Positions 39,785 through 51,653 of a DNA stretch of 64,000 bases are shown piece after piece. The first letter of the stretch is position 1. Each line of letters starts with the position of its first letter. Source of the DNA: Sipunculus nudus. Its lineage: Eukaryota > Annelida > Sipuncula > Golfingiida > Sipunculidae. Made by a program: the position numbers and the translations under genes. The stretch lies in the NCBI GenBank assembly GCA_026874595.1, contig CM049312.1, positions 53,571,429-53,635,428 on the forward strand, written 5' to 3'. The notes beneath the pieces were generated by a model that saw nothing but the letters and a program-made list of their open reading frames with translations, had not been told where the DNA came from and made no database searches.

Positions 39785-39796
39785 AAAGGAGGGGGT
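39785..39796 (+). promoter_or_regulatory. Gypsy polypurine tract
   Basis: Twelve purines directly before the 3' LTR, the expected plus-strand primer for reverse transcription. Confidence 0.85.
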
Positions 39797-39798
39797 GA

Positions 39799-40900
39799 TG
39801 TCACCAGAAATCGGTGACAATATGTACGGTGTTTTGTATCATAGTTTAACGAAGTCTGTTCTCTATTGATATTGACGTGAAGCGTCATCCTAAAGCGTTG
39901 ACAGGTCTTGATTGTATATATATATATTGTGATTTCTTGTATGGAATCCCATCGGCTATCAGCTGATTTATCCGTGTCACGCATCGTGTGTAATTATTAC
40001 ATTCGGTATGTGGGTCGCCATGGTGACGCTAACAGTCAAACTAGGTCACATATATCCTTATATGGGACACTTGAGAAATAAGCCAATCAGAGAACCGGAT
40101 CGCCGTATTGTGACGACGATTGTGACGTCAGAGTTCAGGGAGAGACGCTGGAAGCTGCCTTCAGTTGGGTCTTGAAGCTTGAGGTGGCAGCACGCACGAA
40201 CGGGAGTAGGAACATTGAAACACCAGGAACGGCATAGAAGCAAGCTTCTACATGAGGCGAGGACCCAGCTCATGAGAACTCAGCCGTGCTGCCGACGGAG
40301 CTTCGTATTGGTGATAAAGTGAGAGAGCGCGCTCGTCACCTGCCGGCCTAGTTCAGCTTGACCTAGATACATAACCGCCGTAAGCCGTGAAACCGTTGCT
40401 ACACGAGCAAGGTCAAGGACTCTAAGCTCTACATAAACAAAGAGCGTTATTGCATGCATGTGAACGTAAACCTACCCGGGTCGCAGACAAGCAAGATCAG
40501 TTGAAGATCGCTAAACTCAGAAAGACTAGATCTATATGGTACTAACCATACGCTAGATTCTACACAAAACAGTAACCAGAGATCTCTGAAGGAACTGGAC
40601 TTTATGGTTTTTTTATACAAACCATGGACTCAGTAAAATATCCTGTAATTTTAATGTGAAGAACTGTCGTATTGACACATCAACGCACACACTCACATTG
40701 GTGTCTCTGTAAGTATTGTCTTGAATTATATTTGTGAATTTAACCTGATGTCTCATAGTTTCTATTGATCTGGGTGTATGACCTGTAATGACCGGGATCT
40801 AATTTCTTGATGAGTGAAATCAAGTGGCGAGCGTAAACCCATCGTATGGTTTTATAGGATATATCCGTTGTAAAGTTTTCACGTTAAGCCAGGGGTGACA
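39799..40900 (+). repeat. 3' LTR of the gypsy element (1102 bp)
   Basis: Lacks 47 bases present in the 5' LTR (junction near 40780); otherwise almost identical. Followed by the GATAT target duplication. Confidence 0.95.
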
Positions 40901-40905
40901 GATAT

Positions 40906-41440
40906 AAACAAAACAAGCAGCCTATGTGCGGTGATATCCACGTTTTCTTTGCTATTTTTATAAAGCTCCAAGGGATTATCTTTAGTATACAAAAGGTCAG
41001 ATAGGTGATTGGGCCCCTTTAAGGAAAAACCTCTATTTTCCATTGAACACCTATTGTTACAGTTAAAACTGCCCACTTCAAAAACCACTAGTGTTGTTTT
41101 TTTTCATATTAAGCATTACTTTTGCCTGAGAATATGTCTCTTGAACATACCAGAAATTAGGTCAATATTGCAGGATTTTTTGAAGTTATGGGCCAAGACA
41201 ATGCACTTTGTCGAAATTGGGAAAGGTATTAACTCATTTAACATGATAACTGCTAAAGCTAGAGAACCTATTTCAAGCATATAACTATTTTATTTAGTTT
41301 TAATTGCATCCCCAAAATAGAGTTTTGCTGATACATGTATTATGTTTTCACATAGGTTCCACTGTCGTCAAGCCACTTTCGTTTCTTGAGAACTCCTGTG
41401 AGACCCTTGGACTGATCTTTTCTAAACCCAGCATAATTAT
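40906..41440. other. Spacer before array 2
   Basis: No gene recognised. Phrases such as 'gaagttatgggccaagacaatgcac' may be degenerate edges of the following array. Confidence 0.4.
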
Positions 41441-43500
41441 TTGGTCATATGTTAACTGGTGCCGAATAAAGACTGGTGGCACCACCTGCAATCCTTTTCA
41501 TATGTTTCTGGGTGTCTTAGTGATAACAGCTCATTTCTCAGGAGTGGTTTGATGTATTGGGCTGAAATTGTGTATCTGCATAGATCTCGGATACCTCCAT
41601 CTCTCACTTGAGACTGGTGATACCACCTACAATCACTGTATCCCCAGACAAAGTCGGCAGAAATTTCGTTTTAACACGATAACTTAAAACTCATTTTACG
41701 GATCTTTACCAAACTTTACATGTACATAGATATTGGTAAGAGGACAAAGCCTGTTTAAAATGGGGGTCATTTAATACTTTTACTAGGAGAGTGACCTTGC
41801 CCTCTAATAGGTCTATTTTGGGGTAAAATCACACAAATTCTTAAATATCTCAAGAAATCTTGCATGGATTGATAAAAAAATCAACTTGAATGAAGATCTT
41901 GGATGGTGTTGTCATGTACTGGAAACTGGTGGCGCCACCTGTTATCATTTTCTTGTTTTCGTGCCGTTAAATACCCCCATCATTGCCACTTAACAGTACT
42001 TTGAGCATTGTAAGTCAAAACTAATGGACAGATTCCTTTCATGTTATGCATATACATAGACATGGGTTATGGGATGATGTATATTTAAATTGGGTCCATG
42101 ACCTTTCCTATGAGAGTGGCTTTGACCTTGAATATTGCCACATATGGTGAAAATCACCATAAATATCTCAATAAGGGATGCATGGATTGGTCCAAAAATC
42201 AAATTGACCGAAGATCTTGGATAGCTTTGTCTTCTGCGGAAGACATGTGGCGCCAACTTCTATTCATTTTCTTGTTTTTGTGCCTTTATTTACCAATCAT
42301 TGCCACGTGACAATACTGTGAGCATTATAAGTCTAAAACTAATGGACAGATTGGGCTGACATTGTGGTTGTCCATTGATCTTGGATACCTCCATCTTATA
42401 TTCAAGACTGGTGGCGCTATCTGCAATCGTAATTGTGTGGCGTCCATCCTTTCAGAGGAAATTGTTTATATCCCTGGAGTGATTCAAGGTATTGGTCTGA
42501 AATTTGGCATGTTCATCCATCTTGGAAAGTTTTTCTTGTAAACCAGACAGGTGGCGCCACCTACCTTCCAACTTTTGCAGAATTAATTAATGCCCTTTTC
42601 TGATGAGTGATTTGCCTTATTGGCCTGAAATTTCACATATCAACAGATCTTGGACTCCTCCATCTTGTACTCAAGACTGGTGGCGCCATCTGCAATCGTT
42701 TTGGCGTGGCGTTCATCTTTACATGTGCTTTGGGTGAAAATTTTTCATATTTCTTGAGTGGTTTAAGGTATTGGTCTTAAATGTGGCATATCTATCCATC
42801 ATGGAGAGTTTTCTTGTAAGCCAGACAGGTGGCGCCACCTTCCTCCCCATTTTCGTAGAATACATTGATGCCCTGTTCTCAGGAGTGGTTTACTGTTTTG
42901 GTCTGAAATAATGCGTTCCATAGTAATTGGATACCTACATCTCGTACTCAAGGCTGGTGGCACCATCTGTAACCATTTTCGTATGGTGTCCATCCGTGCA
43001 TTTACTTTGGATGAAAAAATGCTCATTTCTCAGGAGTGGTTTTTAATGTATTGGTCTGAAATTTTGCATGTACAACCATCTTAGAAAGTTTCTTTGTAGA
43101 CCAGACAGGTGGCACCACCTACCTTCCTGTCTTCGTAAAATACATTAATGTCCTTCTCAGGAGTGGTTTAGATACCTAAATCTCCTACTAAAGACTGGTG
43201 GCGCAATCTGCAATTGTTTTCGTGAGGCGTCAATCTGTCTGTTTGCTATGGGTGAAAACAGCTCATACTCAGGAGTGGTTTAATGTATTGGCACCACCTA
43301 CCTTCCCGTTTTCGTTGAATACATTGTCCTTTACCATGATCAGTTTTGCTTGTTTATCACTCTTAGATAGCTCTGTTGAAGATAAGACAGGTCGCGCCAC
43401 GTCCTTTTTTTGTAGAATACATTTCTCTCAGCAACGGTTTTGTGTCTCGGTCTGAAACTTTGCATGTTCATCCGTTTTGAGTGGTTTCTCATTCACGCGA
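41441..43500 (+). repeat. Tandem array, about 278-bp unit with GGTGGCGCCACC cores (array 2)
   Basis: Cores with variants start at 42410, 42550, 42679, 42828, 42956, 43108 and 43197. Like-to-like distances are 269-280 bases (42550 to 42828 to 43108; 42410 to 42679 to 42956), with one shorter at 241. Recurrent words are TCAGGAGTGGTTTA, GGTCTGAAAT, CCAGACAGGTGGCGCCACCT and CAAGACTGGTGGCGCCATCT. The left part (41441-42400) is more diverged. The unit length and two-core layout match array 1 at 23395. Confidence 0.85.
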
Positions 43501-44655
43501 CTAATGTAACCACCTGCAATTATGTATTTGTAGAATATGTTCAGGCCTCGAATTTGACAACCGGCTACCGACAAATGCAGGTTAAAATAGGCTGGCGTAA
43601 GCCAAGATCCTGAACGGCAATTAAAAAAATTTCCACATTGCGTACTTCTTGTCAGTTAACAGTCACAATCGCAGCCACGTGCTTTTTTCAGCTAAGCTGA
43701 CTGAAAGTTAACCTAGGTATAGGAATGGCGCTTTGTCCGTCGTCCGTCCTTTAGCAGGGCACAAACCGTAACCGCTCACCCCAGAAATTTTGACTGAATA
43801 TCCAGGTAGGTTAATACAATATATCCATGAAAACCTGAAATTAGGTCACTGCGACCTATATCATGTAAGCTATGGGGCTCGTTATTTAAAAAAAGACTTC
43901 TCGGTACGCCATTCATGAGGGAAGCAGGCCCAGGAACCAGCAAATGAGTGACACACGGTGGGGCTCAGCTAGCCACTGTTCGGATCTCCTCGAGAGCACT
44001 ACAGGAACACTCCTATTAAAAATGTGCTACCCGTCGGCCAATCAGAGAAACAATTATGTTCAGACTGGCACCTGCGCTTTTCTGGCCGGATGCTATCAGC
44101 CAATCATGGCTAAACACTAGTATAGCGTTAACTGTAGCATGAGCTGCCGGTCTAGATTACATTAAGCGCTATCTGGTTGGTCCGTTCGATAAGGCCAGGA
44201 TATTCGTAATACAGTTTCGCGGGAACATTATGGAATGCATGCTGTGTATAGTTTTAAAACCCGCGTCCCTAATGTTAAATATACAGTATATACAAGAGAT
44301 ACCCGGAACACCATGAATAATTGCATTATATCTTTGTCCATATTAGGCCTGTTTTAACAATATGACCCGGTAAATAAATCCCCATTTTCCAACCCGTGTT
44401 CGTGTCTCCATATCTAAGTTTTAAGGTTAAACGACGATGGCTTATTTAAAGTCTTTTTAGCGAACCTGTGAGCTTATGCGATGGCGCAGCGTCGTCGTCC
44501 GCCGTCGTCCGTACGTTAACCAATACTATCTTAAAAACGGCAGGAGCTCGCATCAACAAATTTTATGCAAAAATCATCGGAGTTTGCTTTTTTTTGTTAT
44601 CTGCATTTACTTTGATTTTGTAGGGAAAAAGCTAAAAGCTTTATAAAATCGTCTT
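43501..44655. other. Spacer with a GTCCGTCGTCCGTC repeat end, moderately GC-rich
   Basis: Positions about 43680-43900 carry the TCAGCTAAGCTGACTGAAAGT ... GTCCGTCGTCCGTCC end shared, in inverted orientation, with the repeats ending near 8556 and 11910. A second GTCGTCGTCCGCC box lies near 44490. The interval 43900-44270 is richer in CpG, but no gene is evident. Confidence 0.45.
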
Positions 44656-47080
44656 CTCCGAAACTGTTTATCCAAAGTGTCGAATGGTTTAAATCTTCTG
44701 CTCAGAAACTGTAAAGCCAAAATGTCCAATATTTCAGAGAAATAATCCCAGGAACAATCTCTTTCAAATTTGTTCGAATGGTTAAATTCTTCTGCTCAGG
44801 AACTGTTAATCCAAAGTGTCCAATATTTCACAGAAATAATCCAAGGAACAATCTCTCTCAAATTAGTTTGAAAGGTTCAGATCTTCTGCTCAGAAACTAT
44901 TAATCCAAAGTGTCCAATACTGTGGTTGTCTTCTTATTTGCGGTGGTTTCAAATTCGCGATATTCGCGGTCGCTCCCTGACCGCGAAAATGAAACCGCGC
45001 AGTTTTGAATGCACATATACCAGACCATAATCATTAATCAGAAGCTGCCGATAGTTTGCGACAGTTGATATTTATCTTCAGCTACGTAGTGATTGTCCAT
45101 CGAGCCTGGTGCATATACGATAAATGATTCAGGGAGAATGCTGGGCCCATTTTAAATAATATCGGTTGGCTTTGATGCAAAAAACCGGGACCCTTTGCAG
45201 GTGCGTGCTAACTCCGGCGGACGCGCCTGGCAGTTATTCCTTTCCCCCGGCACATGACTGGAAAGTGTCAATGCCCGCTGGGCAGTAATATTTAAAAATT
45301 ACGTGTATGTGTGCTAAGTTAGATGACATCCAGTGCCGCTTAAAATGAATATTGAGTAGAAGGTACTCTTTCACATTGTGCCGTATTTAGTCATGTTAAT
45401 GAATAAAATTTGCCACTAAAGTAGTGAACATAGCCGCTAGGTTTGCGCCACCTTGTAATTGTATAAAAGACTGTGAAATCATGACGCGCCAAACGATGTA
45501 TGATTGGCTAGTGATGACGTGAGTTTTGAATATATTTGAAAGGTCGCAGTTCATTTTGGGGCCAAAGTGCCTTAAAACAGTGGAATATTATGTTTTGCTT
45601 CAGATTTTAACTGTGAGAAACTGAATACGGTTCCTTCTTCCACCTATATAGAAGTAATTAGCAACATATAAAAACGGCATTCAAATTATTCTGGGCACAT
45701 CCCTGCCTTTGATCCTGAAACAAGGGGGCTACCTATAGGCGTCCCTTGTTGGTTGAGCAGGTGATTACGACTCGACTTTTAATTAACAGGAGTAAGATAC
45801 CCTTATCAAGACAGTTTTCCTAAACAAACTTAATATACCGTTTTGTAGTTACAGGTTGGTTTCTCGACACACCGTAATAACATTTGAGTTGTTTTTAATG
45901 AGCCTCGGCCCTGAACTAATTACAGCCAGCGGGGTCAATGCTTCCCGCAGGCGTCGGCTCAGCCGTCTGTGAATGTTCGAACATGCGATATCGGGACAGA
46001 GAAATAGGAGAACTAGATAATAGTGAAATCACCGGTAAATGAAACTATTTTTGATAATGAAATATACTACTAGACCAATGATAGAGCGCGAAAAAGGAAC
46101 CCCGTGAAACTTTTAAAAATATAAAAACCGCGAAAATTCAGCCCCGCCAATATAAAGGCATCCACAGTATTTCACAGAAATGATCCCAGGAACAATTTTT
46201 CTCAAATTTGTTCGAATGGTTAAAATCTTCTGCTCAGAAACCGTTAAGCAAAAGTGTCAAATATTTCACAGAAATGATCCCAGGAACAATCTCTCTCAAA
46301 TTTGTTCGAATGGCTTAATTCTTCTGCTCACAAACTGTTAATCCAAAGAGTCCAATATTTCACAGAAATGATCCCAGGAGCAATCTCTCTCAAATTTGTG
46401 CGAATGGTTAAAATCTTCTGCTCAGAAACTGTTAATCCAAAGTGTCCATTATTTCACAGAATCGTTACCAGGAACAATCCGTCTCAAATTTGTTCGAATG
46501 GTTTAAATCTTCTGCTCAGAAACTTTCAGTCCAAAGTGTCCATTATTTCACAGAAATGATCCCAGGAACAATCTCTCAAATTTGTTCGAATGGTTCAAAT
46601 CTTCTGCTCAGAAACTGTTAATCCAAAGTGTCCAATATATCACAGGAATGATACCAGGAACAATCTCTCTCAAATTTGTTCGAATGGTACAAATCTTCTG
46701 CTCAGAAACTGTAAATCCAAAGTGTCCAATATTTCACAGAAATGATCCCAGGAACAGTCTCTCTCAAATATGTTCGAATGGTTCAAATCATCTGCTCAGA
46801 AACTGTTAATCCAAAGAGTCCAATATTTTACAGAAATGATCCCAGAAACAATCTCTCTCAAATTTGTTCAATTGGTTCAATTCTTCTGCTCAGAAACTGT
46901 TAATCCATAGTGTCCAATATTTCACAGAAATGTTCCCAGGAACAATCTGTCTCAAATTTGTTCGAATGTTTTAAATATTATTCTCAGATACGGTTAATCT
47001 AAAGTGTCCAATATTTCACAGAAATGATACCAGGAACAATCTGTCTCAAATTTGTTCGAATGGTTCCAGTCTGGTGATAT
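44656..47080 (+). repeat. 94-bp satellite array, split by a DNA transposon
   Basis: The unit contains TTCGAATGGTTCAAATCTTC, TGCTCAGAAACTGTTAATCC and TATTTCACAGAAATGATCCC. The TTCGAATGG landmark recurs at 44679, 44773 and 44867, then from 46211 at 46305, 46399, 46493, 46585, 46679, 46773, 46867, 46961 and 47055. The period is 94 (one step of 92). About 13 units in all; a degenerate one lies at 47440-47520. Confidence 0.95.
44920..46167. mobile_element. Non-autonomous DNA transposon with TA target duplication inside the satellite
   Basis: 1248 bases with imperfect 40-base inverted ends starting CTGTGG(T/A)TG(T/C)CTT and reaching a TTCGCG word. It is flanked by TA (44918-44919, 46168-46169). 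Removing the element and one TA restores the 94-base satellite phase exactly, which fixes the borders. There is no ORF of 60 codons or more. TA duplication suggests a Tc1/mariner-type mobiliser, but that is inference. Confidence 0.9.
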
Positions 47081-47879
47081 TTGACCGATTACAGGAAGCT
47101 GAACGTTTGGCCCACAAGCATACAATAATTACAATATCAGAAACGGCTTGAGCTATCATCACCAATTTTTTTAAATATTGGCCATATGAGTCATAGTTGA
47201 AATTGAGGTATTGGTGACGCCAACTGCATCGACCTTTTTGTACTGGGGTCATCGGTCATCAGTATTAACCCATAATTTATCAGGAATAGCTTGAGCTAGC
47301 AACACAAAATGTTACGCAAAAATCAGTCACATATCAAATGTTGTGGGATCGGGTTATTTGTGGCGCTACCTGCAACAACTTACATTTTACGGGGGAAAAG
47401 CTTGAAAACTTTTGAAAACCTTCTTTTCCAAAATCATTCAGCCAAATTGTTCAATATTTCACAGAAATGATCCCAAAGACGAGCTCTCTCGAGTTTGTTC
47501 AAATGGTTTGTGTTCGATGAATTTTGGCTGAGTTATAGGAATTTGAACTTCGTCATTTGGCCAAGTAAGCAAAGTGACAGAATCATCTCAGAAATGACAA
47601 GGGCTAGCATCACCAAGTGTTGTATAAATGTTGCTCTCATGATTCATATTTGAAATTGAGGTTCTTGTGGCGCCACCTACTTTGACCTGTTTTTAATGGG
47701 CAAAAAACTCCTAATTTAAGCTTGTTTCAGCTTAAAATGTTTTATGATGAAACTGTCATGCTAAATCCATCAGTAGACCTGTTTTAGTGAAAGTTGTACA
47801 TATATGAGGAGTCAGGAACGTTCAAAGCCTTACTTCACCCTTACTTCTGTGAATTGCGGATTTCTGTAGTCACTTGTCG
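47081..47879. other. Spacer with isolated array-like motifs
   Basis: Contains GTGGCGCTACCTGCAAC (47351 region) and GTGGCGCCACCTAC (47679 region), single relatives of the 278-bp arrays. No gene. Confidence 0.45.
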
Positions 47880-48500
47880 ACTGCCCGTTTTTTTTTAGTT
47901 GTATAACAGAAATTAGTATACAATTTTGTAAATTTTTTGAGTTATTAGCATAAATAAAAAAAAATCACTGCCTTAAATTTTGCCTAAATAATTTTCACAG
48001 CATATACAAAAAATATTATATTTGAAAGGAATTGATCAAAACGTTTATATTTTATTAACATTTTCACACACCATTTCATGTATTGTTTACCACAAATTTG
48101 TTTAGTATTACAAGGGGTTACAATGAGTGCATATTAATTTATGTGTCCACAAAGTTATATATTGCTGTAAAAGTTTGGTTGTTCATCATGTGGGGAAACC
48201 ATCACTTAATGAAAAGTAAAAAAAAAAACTGTTTGCTTTTCTTTTGTGAAATTCAGTATTTTGAATTAAACTTGAAATAATGTTTAGAATTATGATGCTA
48301 AACCTCACCCAACCAACAGTGTGCATACCTGACTTGAAAAGGTAATTTTAATATATTTTACTGAATCTTTTAGTTTAGTAAATAAGATTAAGCATGCACA
48401 TTAACTAAAAACTTCAATGTACAAACCATTTTGGAAATAGTGATACAAGGAATAATCATGTGAATTTATCTTTAAAAATAGTTTTATTTTCAATTAAAAC
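47880..48500 (-). repeat. Inverted fragment of the 1.9-kb repeat body
   Basis: Read on the minus strand, the part near 47922-48040 matches the block at 3223-3400 and 11233-11420 (words like TTATGCTAATAACT and AAATTTAAGG). The borders are approximate. Confidence 0.5.
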
Positions 48501-48512
48501 ATTTTTATTACT

Positions 48513-49341
48513 CAGCTGACTAAAACTCAACTGAGGTTTAGGAATGGCGCTTTGTCCATCGTCCGTCCGTTCGTCTGGCCGTCCGTTAGCAGGGCGCAGG
48601 TCACTGGGGCCATCTGTATTGCATACTTTTCTCGATGATAACTTTAGTTTGGATTGACATATTGGTTTCAAACTTGACTTACACATGGCCCATCAATAAA
48701 GTAAGGACACTTTTTATTTTGGGGTCATGAGGTCAAAGATCAAGGTCACAGGATTCGCTTCTTTAAAAAACTTGTGGATGCATTCGAAGTCAATCATTTC
48801 ATCCCAAACCTTCCATCTTCCAGATATTGCTCAACTGCCAATAGTTGAAGAAACTTGTGGATTTCGGGGTCACAAGGTTAACGGTCAAAGTTACATAATC
48901 ATCTGTTCACATATCTGTTTCCAGATGATGGCCCACAGTTGAATTGAAATATTGGTTTCAAATTTGACTTACAGTATATATGGCCTACCTCTAAAGTAAG
49001 AACTCGATTGATTTTCGGGTCATGAGATCAAAGATCAAGGCTAGACGACCTACTTCTTTAAAAAGATTGCAGATGCATTTTACGCCAAACTTTTCATCTT
49101 AAACCTTCGATCTTCCACATGTGGCTCTTCTGCCAATAGGGGAAGGTTCTGTTAGATTTTTGGTTCACAAGCTCAAAGGTCAAGGTCCTAGGACCCATCC
49201 ATTTCCAAATTAGTTTATGGATTAAAACTCCAGTTTGGGTAGACAGATTGGCTTCAAACTTTAACACACGACCCTCATTTTTTAAAGCTAAAAAAATATC
49301 ATTTTAGACAAATTCAGCTGAGCGTCGAGACCCATGGGTCC
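48513..49341 (-). repeat. Related repeat with the same ends, inverted
   Basis: On the minus strand it starts GGACCCATGGGTC (49328-49341) and ends with a GGACGGACG box and GTCAGCTGAG. The body, with repeated 'ggtcatgaggtcaaagatcaaggt' phrases, differs from copies A and B. This looks like a shorter subfamily sharing terminal sequences. Confidence 0.6.
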
Positions 49342-49532
49342 CTAGATAGTTCATGTTTATATTTCAAGTAAACATACCATGCAGGATATACCCAGTACAA
49401 AAATCTCAAGACTTAATTTGGAAAGTTCAGGAGAAGAGTAACAGTCGAATTTATATAGCCCAAGGGCGACCTCTAGTAGCAGATGTCATGTAAACAGCCA
49501 TGTGTGATCAGACGACAGGCTGTTTCTTAGCC

Positions 49533-49571
49533 GCCGGCGTCGACGCAACAGGTTTCTGTTGCGTCGCCGGC
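49533..49571. other. GC-rich hairpin
   Basis: Arm GCCGGCGTCGACGCAACAG pairs with CTGTTGCGTCGCCGGC across a GTTT loop: 16 base pairs plus a three-base bulge. It stands out in AT-rich surroundings. Function unknown. Confidence 0.7.
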
Positions 49572-50309
49572 CCACCAAAGAGCTAACTGGGGTTATAGCA
49601 CGATACGATCTGTTACTCTTAGAAAGAAAATTAAATAAAAATATTTCCTATGGTTTTAGCAAACCAATGTTCACGTAATGTTGTATGTCGAAAGGCCCGA
49701 AATAAAAAATAACCATTCTGGAAAGCATGAAGCACCTGTAACATCAACAACTGATAGTATTTGTCCAGAGAGAATTGAAGCATTAACAGCCCCGGTAGAC
49801 ATCTTGCGTTTGGTGACAGTCCTGTATAAGGCTTTAGGCCTGTGTACTATTATGTTCATATTTTAACTTCCTTGGTGCAAAATAGGGCTGAGAACAGAAC
49901 AGTAATGTTTTCTAGTGTTTGAATATACAATACACATAGATGTACTGAACATTAATCAATGGATATATGTTAAATCTCACAGTTGTGTATGGAGTGTTAT
50001 AATTACAGTTAACTACAGGTGCAATCTATGGACTCCACAATGCGTCAGTCACTGAAAAAAAAAGCAATTGAGGAGTTCATTCTTATGGGCTAGCTGTTTC
50101 TTAGAACTCAGGTGGTTTCAGACTGATAAATTAAAGGTATAGTATTTAGACAACTAATTATCATGTAAACTTGCCGTGGATATGCCTATCAAACAAACTA
50201 AAGCATTTTTATGCAGATATCGTCCAGATAAAAGGTGAGAAGCTGACAGTTTTAAAAGTTGCAACCATTTTATTTCTACACAGGAAGGAAGGCATGGCGA
50301 TGCCACTAC
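49572..50309. other. Spacer, nothing recognised
   Basis: Complementary short ORFs near 49671-49866 are not similar to any protein I know. No repeat edge seen. Confidence 0.4.
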
Positions 50310-50399
50310 TAGTCCATCTCTGGACCCAAGTGTCCTATACTAGACCTTATGTCCGTCCATCAGGTCTAGCATTGGACACTAGGGTCTAGTGATGGACTA
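50310..50399. repeat. Long inverted repeat (37-base arms)
   Basis: Arm 50310-50346 (TAGTCCATC...TAGACC) and arm 50363-50399 pair with five mismatches across a 16-base loop. Internal partial repeats of the GGTCTAG and TAGTCCATC words are visible. It may be a small foldback element or a precursor-like RNA hairpin. Confidence 0.7.
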
Positions 50400-50999
50400 T
50401 GCCACTACAAACAATGTCAGATCAGCTTGTATGTAAATACACCACTAACGTATAACCTACCATGTCGGGGAATGGTAAAATGAAATCAAAACATTTTATC
50501 AGGGAAGAGTCCAGTCGGTTCCGGTCTGTCAGGACAAATGCAGATAGAAGGGGAATCAGGAGTGTAACCAGAAGTTGGAAGCAGTCAAGTCAGACATGTC
50601 AAAACGATGTTGGGACAACACTCAAACAAAACTTAAACACTTAAAAGTTAGCAGTAATACCAGACCTATACCAGGGCGGACAAGTGGTGGTGGTGGTGCG
50701 GGGGGGGGGGGGGGGGGGGCAAGTTAGGAGCAAGCTGTTCAGAGTTGCGAGGACGGGAAGTGGGAAACTCCATGGAGGGAGCTTGAAATAAATCATAATA
50801 CAAACAAGGCTGATGGCACGTAACAGGGGGTGTATTAAGAGAAGATCTTTGAAGGGACGGGGGCCGCGAGAGACACCGGAACAGGTAACCTTGGCAAATC
50901 TATCAGGGTGTCCAGGGGCTATACATCGGAGTATTAGCAGGCCAGGGGATGAAGACCATGGGAGAGCCCCCTTAACGTAACGGGGAGCAGTCAAGGCAG
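50400..50999. other. Spacer with poly-G tract
   Basis: Poly-G/GGT tract at about 50680-50720, then sequence that grades into the following tandem repeat. ORFs here are low-complexity. Confidence 0.4.
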
Positions 51000-51300
51000 A
51001 TCTACGTTGAGGACCACGAGAGACACTTGGAAAAGTGTATATCGGGGCAGATCCAACCGGACGACCATGCAGGTGTGGAGGACCACGAGAGACACTTGAA
51101 CACGGAACAGAGAGTAGGCAAGGCAGATCTATCAGAACAACCAGGTGTCGAGGACCACGAGAGACACTTGGGAAAAGTATATATCGGGGCAGATCTATCC
51201 GGACGGCCAGATGTGGGGGACCACAAGAGACATTTGGAACACGAAACAGAGAGTAAGCAAAGCAAGTCTATCAGGACCACCATGTAATGAAGAACATGAG
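51000..51300 (+). repeat. About 69-bp tandem repeat (GACCACGAGAGACACTTG unit)
   Basis: GACCACGAGAGACACTTG words, some with changes, start at 51012, 51081, 51153 and 51219. They alternate with GGCAGATCTATC and CGGAACAGAGAG segments, giving a higher-order unit near 138 bases. Open frames on both strands follow from the repeat and are not evidence of a protein. Confidence 0.8.
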
Positions 51301-51596
51301 AACCACCGGAACACGTAACCGGGCACAGTAAGGTTACAACTTCCAGGTCGGACAGGAATGGATGACGACAGTGAAGAGTCAGGTCCGACCTGCCGCGATG
51401 AAAAAAGACATAACTCGAGCAGTTATATCAGATCTACGAGGGAGGACGAACAGAACGAAGACGGCTAAAATAAATAAAACCTGGGCCTTGTTTCCTGAGA
51501 CGGTGTAAGGGGGACAATCTGACTTATTCACATCCACGCACTACTTCGCATTTTCACACGGCAAATCTTTATTTTTCAGTCGCACATTACTATTCA

Positions 51597-51653
<57 letters not shown>

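Larger units (their letters stand above)
34151..40900 (+). mobile_element. Ty3/gypsy retrotransposon, Gmr1-like gene order (gag-PR-INT-[RT lost]-RNase H)
   Basis: Flanked by a perfect 5-base duplication GATAT (34146-34150, 40901-40905). LTRs begin TGTCACC and end GGTGACA. After the 5' LTR a TGGCGAGCGTACCAGG stretch may be the primer-binding site. Before the 3' LTR there is a clear polypurine tract AAAAGGAGGGGG (39785-39796). Inside are gag, an aspartic protease joined to integrase, then a short RT remnant with RNase H. Integrase ahead of RT/RNase H is the arrangement of Gmr1-like elements, not of standard gypsy elements. Most of RT is absent, and there are a stop and a frame change, so the copy is not autonomous. 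Near-identical LTRs point to recent insertion. Confidence 0.93.

Noticed and set aside
34151-40900. Possibility that the INT-first order is an assembly artefact
   Set aside because: LTRs, a 5-base target duplication, the leader and the polypurine tract are all in place, and the pre-integrase linker follows the protease directly, so the order looks genuine even though RT is deleted.
46170-46809. ORFs of 85 and 75 codons with repeated motifs
   Set aside because: They are translations of the 94-base satellite; the period is not a multiple of three and stops recur.
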